The notes beneath the pieces were generated by a model that was given only the letters and a program-made list of their open reading frames with translations, was not told the DNA's origin and ran no database searches. Positions 35,396 through 45,100 of a DNA stretch of 62,296 nucleotides are shown piece by piece. Position 1 is the stretch's first letter; every line of letters begins with the position of its first letter. Source of the DNA: Veillonella tobetsuensis (GTDB taxonomy: Bacteria; Bacillota; Negativicutes; Veillonellales; Veillonellaceae); NCBI RefSeq assembly GCF_001078375.1, contig NZ_BBXI01000001.1, positions 1 through 62,296 on the forward strand, in the 5' to 3' direction. Both the position numbers and the translations under genes were made by a program.

Positions 35396-35499
35396 ATGAA
35401 AGTCCCCTTAGTACTAACCTCTTTATTTACTTAGTATACTACAAAGACATTTTTTACGCATAGGTAGAAAAGGGATTATATACTTTTGTTACATAGAGT

Positions 35500-35528
35500 G
35501 TAACACCTTTAACTGTTTATGGTAATAT
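35500..35528 (+). promoter_or_regulatory. Weak promoter of a candidate small RNA
   Basis: GTAACA (35500-35505), 17 bases, TAATAT (35523-35528). The -35 box is also the right arm of the palindrome TGTTAC-N7-GTAACA, so a dimeric regulator bound there would cover it. Confidence 0.35.
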
Positions 35529-35534
35529 ATTGGC

Positions 35535-35671
35535 AATAGACAGTAAATAGACAGTGAGTAGACAGTAAACAGTATTATGAATTAAAAGTTTAGATTATAT
35601 AGTAATTGTATATAGTTATGAATAGGAACAGCAGACAGTCGATGTAATGTATCGATAGTCTGCTGTTTTTA
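35535..35671 (+). ncRNA. Candidate small RNA with three 11-base repeats
   Basis: The unit begins with AGACAGTAAAT (35538-35548), AGACAGTGAGT (35549-35559) and AGACAGTAAAC (35560-35570). It ends at an orphan terminator in which AACAGCAGAC (35627-35636) pairs with GTCTGCTGTT (35658-35667), followed by T residues. No reading frame with a ribosome site lies between. A terminator with no gene before it is the main reason to propose an RNA of about 135 bases. Confidence 0.4.
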
Positions 35672-36021
35672 TGTACCAATAATTCCCTGTGTATTTTCCC
35701 GAAATAAACAGTTTTATGAAATTTAAAAAATGAAATAATGGCGATATAACAAAGTAAATTGAAAATTAGAAAACATGGATAATATATGAATTTTTATTAT
35801 ATCGATATTTGTGAAAGTCATTAAAACGATAAATGGATAATTTATAAGTAAAACTGATACATTCATCGAAAAAACTAGTACTATATCGAAAATTATAAAA
35901 AGAGCAATTATAAAGAACAAAAAAATACTCATAAAATGTATGTTTTTTATGTAAAAATATAAAATTAATATAAATGAAATTAAAATATTGAAAATAAGTG
36001 AGTGAAAAATGAAGAAAGCTA

Positions 36022-36050
36022 TTTACAAAAAGCCTTTTTTCTGCTATCTT
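36022..36050 (+). promoter_or_regulatory. Promoter of giant TAA 2
   Basis: TTTACA (36022-36027), 17 bases, TATCTT (36045-36050) with a TGC extension. The leader carries an AAACGCTGT (36079-36087) / ACAGCGTTT (36105-36113) hairpin. AAACGCTGT also appears in the leader region of giant TAA 3. Confidence 0.6.
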
Positions 36051-36197
36051 ATATATGACGCAAGATGAGTAAAAAATGAAACGCTGTAAAATCGATAGTT
36101 TCGGACAGCGTTTAATGTATATATACTGACTCATCGAATTGTAAGAAATCATTTTGATTGTAATTGTGTCTAACTAAGAAAGGGGTTCATAGTTTCT

Positions 36198-39100
36198 ATG
36201 AATAAGATTTTTAAAGTTGTTTGGAGCAAAACAAAAGAATGCTACGTAGTAGTATCTGAAGTTGCGAAAAACAATGGTGGTAAGAAAAAAGTGTTAGCTA
36301 GCGTATTGGCTGGTTTGGCTATGGTAGGCGTTGCTGCACAAATGGGTACACCTGTACAAGCGGGTGCAGAGTATAAGAATAGTGCGGTTAATATTCAACC
36401 AGATAATATTCCTGCATCTCAAAAAAATAGTGTAGGTAAGAACTCTACGGTCGTTGGTTACGCTAATACAACTAATAACGAAGAGGGTACAGTTGCATAT
36501 GGTGGCTATAATACCGCAACTGGCAATTCTTCAACTGCTTTAGGTAGTAGTAATACAGCAACTGGTGGTTCCGCTACCGCGATTGGTAGTAATACTGTAG
36601 CTAGTGGAGCCGCTTCTGTCGCTCTTGGTAATTTATCTCAAGCAACTAATAAGGGTGCTATTGCAATTGGTACTCGTACTAACTATGAGACAACTAATAC
36701 AACTACTGGTGCTGGTTATGGTTTGACTGCTGGTGAATACTCTACTACTGTTGGTGGTTGGAGTAGAGCGACTGGTCAACATTCGAGTGCTTTTGGTTAT
36801 AACAATAAAGTAACTGGCGATCATTCTACTGCTGTTGGTACAGGTAATACTATTGATGGTACACAAGTAGCTGGTGCCGTAGCTGTTGGTAACCAAAATA
36901 AAGCATCTGGTGATCGTGCTATTGCCATTGGTGAAACTAATACATCTAAAGTAGAAGATACGATCACAATGGGTACTAGTAATACTGCTAGTACTGGTGG
37001 TGGCATTGCGATTGGTAAAAATAATTTAGCTGACTCTACTAATAAAGGTACACAAACAGGTGGTGGTCGTGGGAACGAAAATTCCCAAATCGCAATCGGT
37101 CGTGATAATGAAGCAACACATATTGATACAGTAGCCGTTGGTCGTGAAGTAAAATCTACCGGTACAGGAGCTGTTGGTTTAGGTTCTCGTATCAATGCAA
37201 CTGGTGACTATGCAGTTGCTATCGGGAATTCCTCAGCAGGTGGTACCGTTGAAGCAGCTGATTATTCTGTAGCCGTTGGTTTCAAAGCAAAAGCTACGGG
37301 TAGTCGCTCCATCGCTCAAGGTGGTGCAGCAACTGCAGCAGCTGAACGATCTATTGCTATGGGTTTAAAATCTAATGTAACTGCTCAAAAAGCTAATTCT
37401 ACATATTCCTATTCTGGTACAGGTGGAGCTATAGTTGGCGGTGTTAATACATCTACAAAAACAATTCATAGTACAGCTGGTACAGATGGTGCTAATGATA
37501 TTTACGGGTCTGGTGATGAAATCGCTATTGGTTCTAGTGCATCTGTAAGTGATGAATCCAATGCAGCAGTAGTAATTGGTAAAGGTGCGAAAACAGAAGG
37601 CAATGCACATTACTCTGTAGTTGTTGGTAAAGACTCCTATGCTAATGCTTCCGATGGCGTTGTAGTAGGTCAAGGTTCCTATGTAAAAGCTCGTGAAAGT
37701 ATTGCCATCGGTCAGACTGCTAACGTATCTGGTACTGGTAATGTTCGTTCCCAAGCTATTGGTTTTGGTGCAACAGTTTCTGGTACAACTGCGTATGACG
37801 CATTAGCAATTGGTTCTGGTGCTCAAGTTACTGATGTAACATCTGGTGTAGCACTCGGTTCTGGCTCTGAAGTAAGTCGTAAAACAAGTGACACTAAAAG
37901 TATCGGTCTTAATACTAAATACGTAGATGGTACAAAAGTCCGTAATCGTTCATATGAAGCGACGGTTACTGCAGCAGGCGATAAATGGGATGATGGTGCT
38001 CAACTTGGTGCCGTTTCCGTTGGTAATGACAATCAAAAACGTCAAATCATCAACGTAGCAGCTGGTAACCAAGATACTGATGCTGTTAACGTAGCGCAAT
38101 TGAAAAACGTTGGCGTTCGTGTTGGTGCTGATACAAATACAGCTACAATCGGCACAAACAAAGTTGCCGCAGATTTCCTTGCATACAATGGTCAATTAAA
38201 CATTAAAGGCGATAATAACCGTGTTACAACTGTATCCGAAAACGATGCAAACGGTAAAGATGCTAACGTAAATGTTAAATTTGATTACAATGGCTTGGTG
38301 AAAGCTAAAGCTGGTTCTTCCGTAACTGTAAATCAAAAAACTGAAGGCGGTAAAACTGTATTCGAAATTGATGCAGCAGCAGGCGGTGCAACTTCCACTG
38401 AAAGCGTAGTTAAAAAGGCCGCTGCAACAAACGATACAAACATTGCTGACATTTCTGTAGCCGATAATAAAAATACTGGTGATGTAGGTGCTAAATACGA
38501 AGTATCCGTATCCCGTAATGCCGTTAAAGACGCAGCTCGTGAAGCTGTAACAGTAAATAATGGTGGTACTACAAAAGCTGATGGTTCTTATACAGCTGAT
38601 TCAAACAATCCTATCTCTGTAACACCAACTAAAGATGATACTAACCACAACACATCTTATGCTGTGACATTCGATGGTAATAAAGCAGCTAAACAAATTC
38701 CGTTGACATACAAAGCTAATGGCAATGGTGCTAAAACTGTTACATTAGAAAAAGGTTTAGACTTTACAAATGGTACAAATACAACAGCAGAAATCGGTAA
38801 TGATGGTGTTGTTAAGTACAATTTGAACAAAGACGTTGATTTGTCTAATACTGGTTCCTTAAAGGTTGGTGGTACTACAGTTAATAATGGTGGTATTACA
38901 ATTAAGGCTCCTACAACTCCTGGTACAACTACAACTGATGTTAAATTGACTAATACTGGCTTAGATAATGGCGGTAATACAATTACTAATGTTGCTGAAG
39001 GTCAAAATAATACTGATGCAGTTAACGTAAAACAATTAAAAGCAAATCGTACCGAAGTAAAAGCTGGTGACAATGTAGTTGTAACTTCAGCTGCGGATGC

Positions 39101-42100
39101 AACAGATAATCACACTATTTACACTGTAAACGCTGTAACTCCAGCAGTTTACACAACTCCAGACGGTGAAAAATTAACGAAAGATAAAGACGGTAAATTC
39201 CATAAAGTTGGTGAAACAGCTGAATATACTGGCGATATCATTACATCCTTTGAAAACCCTAAAGCAGCAGCTGGCCAAACAACAAAAGATGGCGGCATGA
39301 TCGTTAACAATGTTGGTTCTGCTATTAAAAATCAAACTGGTGCAACATACCTAGACAAATTGAAAGCAGCAGCTGATAATAACTCTAATGTTAAAAATGC
39401 AGTAGTAAACGTATCTGACCTTAAAAATACATCTGATGCTTTAATTGACAAAGGTTTACGTTTTGATGCTAACGAAGGTGGCGAACAAACTAATAAACTT
39501 GGTTCTAAAGTAACAGTTCAAGGTACTGGTGCTTTATCTACTGGTAAAGCATATGCTGATGAATACAACACAGCTAATATCAGAACTAATATTGAACAAG
39601 GAACTGATGGCAACACTACAATTAATGTTGGTTTAGCTAAAGCATTGAAAGGTATCAACTCCATCTCTAATGGCAGTTCTTCTATCACTATTAGTGATGT
39701 TCCAGCTGGTGCAACTACTCCTGCTGTAACTATCTCTGGCGGCAACTTGTCCATGGGTAATGGCACAGCTAACAATAAGATTGTGAACTTGGCGCCTGGC
39801 ACAGATGGCACTGACGCAGTTAACTTGAACCAATTGAAAGGTATGCGTACAGTTGTAACATCCACAGATAAATCTGTAACGGTTACATCTAATGAAAATT
39901 CTACAACAGGTCAAGTAACATATGATTTGAAAGTAGCAACTACTGGTACAGTATCTAAATCTACTTGGGATCTTAAATCTGGTGTAGCATCTGCTACAGA
40001 AGGTACTCACTCTGGTGATACGACTCAAACGATTGCTGATACTAAATCTGTAACAATGCAAGCTGGTAAAAACTTAACAGTTAAACAAACTAATGACGGT
40101 AATGGTAATACATCTGTTGCATATTCCTTAGATAAAGATTTAACTAACTTAGATAAAGTTGTTGTTAATGGTAAAGATGGTATTGCTGGTAAAGATGGCG
40201 TAACTATCGTTGGTCCTCAAGGTGCTACTGGTGCCCCTGGCATTCCTGGTACAAATGGTATCGATGGTAAAGTTGGTATCTCTGGTAAAGATGGAAAAGA
40301 TGCTGTTTCTATCGCTGGTAAAGATGGCGTTGGTACAATCGGCTTAACAGGTCCTCAAGGCCCTGCTGGTACAAACGGCAAATCTGTAGACATTTCTACT
40401 GAAAATGGCAAACAAACTCTTGTTAAACCAGAAGCAAACAATGGTAATCAATCTCAACGTATTGTTTACATACCAAAAGATGCTAATGGCAACCCATTGA
40501 AAGATGCTGATGGTAACGATATTAAACGTGAAGTAGCAACTATGGATGATGGCTTGAAATTTGCTGGTGATGATGGTCAAACAAATGCTAATAAAGTAAT
40601 TGCTAAACAACTTAACCAACAAGTAGATATCATTGGTGGTGCTACCGGTACATTGACTGATAATAACATCGGTGTTAATAACGATGGCGGCAAATTGAAA
40701 GTTCAATTGGCTAAAGATGTTGATTTGACTAATGCTGGTTCCTTAACTGTTGGTGGTACTAAAGTTAATAACGATGGCATTACAATTAAGGCTCCTACAC
40801 CTGCGGCTGGTACAACACCTACTACTACAGATGTTAAGTTGACAAATACTGGCTTAGATAATGGTGGTAACAAAATTACTAATGTTGCTGAAGGTACGAA
40901 TAATACTGATGCAGTTAACGTAAAACAATTGAAAGAAAACCGTACAGAAGTAAAAGCTGGTGACAATGTAGTTGTAACTTCAGCTGCGGATGCAACAGAT
41001 AATCACACTATTTACACTGTAAACGCTGTAACTCCAGCAGTTTACACAACTCCAGACGGTGAAAAATTAACGAAAGATAAAGATGGTAAATTCCATAAAG
41101 TTGGCGAAACAGCTGAATATACTGGCGATATCATCACATCTTTTGAAAACCCTAAAGCAGCAGCTGGTCAAACAACAAAAGATGGCGGCATGATCGTTAA
41201 CAATGTTGGTTCTGCTATTAAAAACCAAACTCCAACAATGCCTGCAGGTCAAACTGCTACATACTTGGATAAATTGAAAGCAGCAGCTGATGCTGGTTCT
41301 AATGTTAAGAATGCAGCGGTTAATGTATCTGACCTTCATAACACTGCTGAAGCATTGAAAGCTTCTGAATTGCACATTGCTCCAACTGCTGGTGGTAAGG
41401 ATGCAGATAAAGGTGGCGTAGGAGTAACTCCAAGCGCAACAGCTACTGCAGCTGGCGCAGCTACACAAGCATATAAGTATAATACAAACACTAAACAAGT
41501 TGAGTTAACATTCAATGATGGTAATGGTAAAGCCGTAACTGGTCCTAAAGCAGTTATCGACTTGTCCGATTTGGCTAACCAAATTACAAGCGGTTATACT
41601 TTCAGTGCAAATGCAACCGCAAATGGTGGTACAGTAGCAAATGATACTGCAACTCCTGCAGTAGCAACAGCTGTTGAAAACGGTGGCACAATTAACTATG
41701 CAGCAGGCAAAAACTTGACTGTAAAACAAGAGATTGATGCTACTAACAAAACTCATACATATACATACAGCTTAGACAAAGATCTTACTAACTTGGACAA
41801 AGTTGTTGTTAATGGTAAAGATGGTATTGCTGGTAAAGATGGCGTAACTATCGTTGGTCCTCAAGGTGCTACTGGTGCCCCTGGCATTCCTGGTACAAAT
41901 GGTATCGATGGTAAAGTTGGTATCTCTGGTAAAGATGGAAAAGATGCTGTTTCTATCGCTGGTAAAGATGGCGTTGGTACAATCGGCTTAACAGGTCCTC
42001 AAGGCCCTGCTGGTACAAACGGCAAATCTGTAGACATTTCTACTGAAAATGGCAAACAAACTCTTGTTAAACCAGAAGCAAACAATGGTAATCAATCTCA

Positions 42101-45100
42101 ACGTATTGTTTACATACCAAAAGATGCTAATGGCAACCCATTGAAAGATGCTGATGGTAACGATATTAAACGTGAAGTAGCAACTATGGATGATGGCTTG
42201 AAATTTGCTGGTGATGATGGTCAAACAAATGCTAATAAAGTAATTGCTAAACAACTTAACCAACAAGTAGATATCATTGGTGGTGCTACCGGTACATTAA
42301 CTGATAACAACATCGGTGTTAATAACGATGGCGGCAAATTGAAAGTTCAATTGGCTAAAGATGTTGATTTGACTAATGCTGGTTCCTTAACTGTTGGTGG
42401 TACTAAAGTTAATAACGATGGCATTACAATTAAGGCTCCTACAACTCCTGGTACAACTACAACTGATGTTAAATTGACTAATACTGGCCTTGATAATGGC
42501 GGTAACAAAATTACTAATGTTGCTGAAGGTACGAATAATACTGATGCAGTTAACGTTAAACAATTGAAACAAAATCGTACAGAAGTTAAAGCTGGTGACA
42601 ATGTAGTTGTAACTTCTGATGTGGATGCAACGGATAACCATACTGTTTATACTGTAAATGCTGTAACTCCAGCAGTTTACACAACTCCAGATGGTGAAAA
42701 ATTAACGAAAGATAAAGACGGTAAATTCCATAAAGTTGGTGAAACAGCTGAATATACTGGCGATATCATCACATCTTTCGAAAACCCTAAAGCAGCAGCT
42801 GGTCAAACAACAAAAGATGGCGGCATGATCGTTAACAATGTTGGTTCTGCTATTAAAAATCAAACTCCAACAATGCCTGCAGGTCAAACTGCTACATACT
42901 TGGATAAATTGAAAGCAGCAGCTGATGACAATTCTAATGTTAAGAATGCAGCGGTTAATGTATCTGATCTTCATAACACTGCTGAAGCATTGAAAGCTTC
43001 TGAATTGCATATTGCTCCAACAGTTGGTGGTAAAGACGCTGATAAAGGTGGCGTAGCATCTGGAAATACTAACCCAGGCGCAGCAGCTCAAGCATACAAA
43101 TACAATGCAACAACTAAACAAGTTGAATTGACATTCAATGACGGTAATGGTAAAGCTGTAGCTGGTCCTAAAGCAGTTATTGACTTCTCCGACTTGAATA
43201 CTGGTGGTACAACTGCATCCTCTTGGAATGTTAAGTCTTCTGCTAATACTACAGATGGTGGTGCTGTTGCTGATAACCATAATGCAAACGCTCAAAATAT
43301 TGCAGATGGTAAAGGTGTAGAATTCCAGTCTGGCAAAAACTTAGTAGTAAAACAAACTAATGATACTACTAATGGTAATGCTACTGTAGAATTCTCCTTA
43401 TCCGATAACATCACAGCTGGTAAAGATGGTGCTAATGGTAAAGATGGTTCTGTTGGTGCCACTGGTAAAGACGGCTCTTCCGTAGTTCTTAACGGTAAAG
43501 ATGGTTCTATCGGCATGACTGGTCCTAAAGGCCAAGATGGTAAAGATGGTATCAATGGCCGTGATGGTGCTAACATCTCCATGACATCTGCTAAAGGTGA
43601 ACAAGTTCTTATCAACCGTGATCCAGCTCATAGTGCTGATACTGACAAAGCAGAACGTATCGTATATGTTCCAAAAGATGCTAGTGGCAACCCTATTCAA
43701 GATGCTAATGGCAAGAACATTGTACGTGAAGTAGCAACTATGGACGATGGCTTGAAATTCGGTGGCGATATGGGTACTGTAAACTCTGTAAAACTCAACA
43801 AACAAGTTGACGTTAAAGGTGGTATTACAGATACAAATAAATTAGCTACTGGTAACAACATTGGTGTTACATCTGGCATTGACCCAACTACTAATAATGC
43901 AACATTGAATGTTCAATTAGCTAAAGACCTTACAGGTTTGAATAGTGTTGAACTTGGTGGTAATACAATTAAGACTGATGGTGATCACATTACTATCACT
44001 TCTCCAGACACTACTCCTGGTGCAACACCTGGTGCAACAAAGACTAATAAAGTAGCTAACCTTGCTGATGAAAAACATATCACTCAAGGCAACTATACAG
44101 TTGGCGATAAAACTATCGATACTAATGCAGCTGATGATGAAGTAACATTAACCTACACTGATGGTAATGGTGATCTTGTTAAAGATCCAGCTAACAATCC
44201 TATTATGACTAAGATCAAAGGCGTAGCTAATTCTGATCTTTCTAACATCACTGAGACTGGTAAGAAAAATATCACTAAACTTGGTTCTATCGTAAAAGCA
44301 GGCGATAACGTAACTGTTACATCTACATCTGATACTAAGACTGGTCAAACAACTTACACTGTAAACGCTGTAATTCCAGCGGTTTACACTAAAGCTGATG
44401 GTACTAAAGTAGTTAAACGTCCAGATGGTACTTTCACAACTAACCTTGATGGTTCAGCTGGTAACGATGTACCTGCAAGCGATGTAATCGTATCCTTCCA
44501 AGATGCAGCTGGTAACAGAACTGGTGGTAACTCCATTGTTAATAACGTTGGTTCTGCAATCGATAAACCTGGTACAGCTACTGGTAATACATTCTTAACT
44601 AAGCTTGATAATGCAGCTACTAACACTCCGTTTGCAGCGGTTAACGTAAGAGATCTTAAGACTACTGCTGATGCGTTGAAAGCAAATGAACTTCACATTG
44701 CACCTACATCTGGTGGTACTGATACTGATAAAGGTGGCGTAGTAAAAACTGCTGGCTCCACTGATATGGTATACAAATACGACGCAGCTAGTAAGACTAT
44801 TACATTGACTTACAACGATGGTAATGGTAAAGCTGTAACTGGCCCTAAAGCAGTTCTTGATTTCACTGACTTGAACATTCCAGCAGGTGGCAATAACTTT
44901 GGTTTCAAAGCTAATGCAACTGCTAATGGTGGTACAGTAGCAAATGATGCTACAACTCCTGCAGCGGCAACAGCTGTTGAAAATGGTGGTACTGTTAACT
45001 TTGCAGCAGGCAAAAACTTGACTGTAAAACAAGATATTGATGCTACTAACAAAACTCAAACTTATACATTTAGCTTAGACAAAGATCTTACTAACTTAGA

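Larger units (their letters stand above)
35396..36197. other. Long interval before giant TAA 2
   Basis: From left to right: a palindrome TGTTAC-N7-GTAACA (35487-35505), a candidate small-RNA unit (35535-35671), then about 350 bases of very AT-rich DNA in which I see no gene. The promoter (36022-36050), an AAACGCTGT/ACAGCGTTT stem (36079-36113) and the ribosome site of giant TAA 2 follow. Confidence 0.55.

Noticed and set aside
35723-35932. Minus-strand frame of 69 codons rich in Ile/Phe
   Set aside because: It lies in very AT-rich DNA, has no ribosome site, and its composition is what random AT-rich sequence gives.
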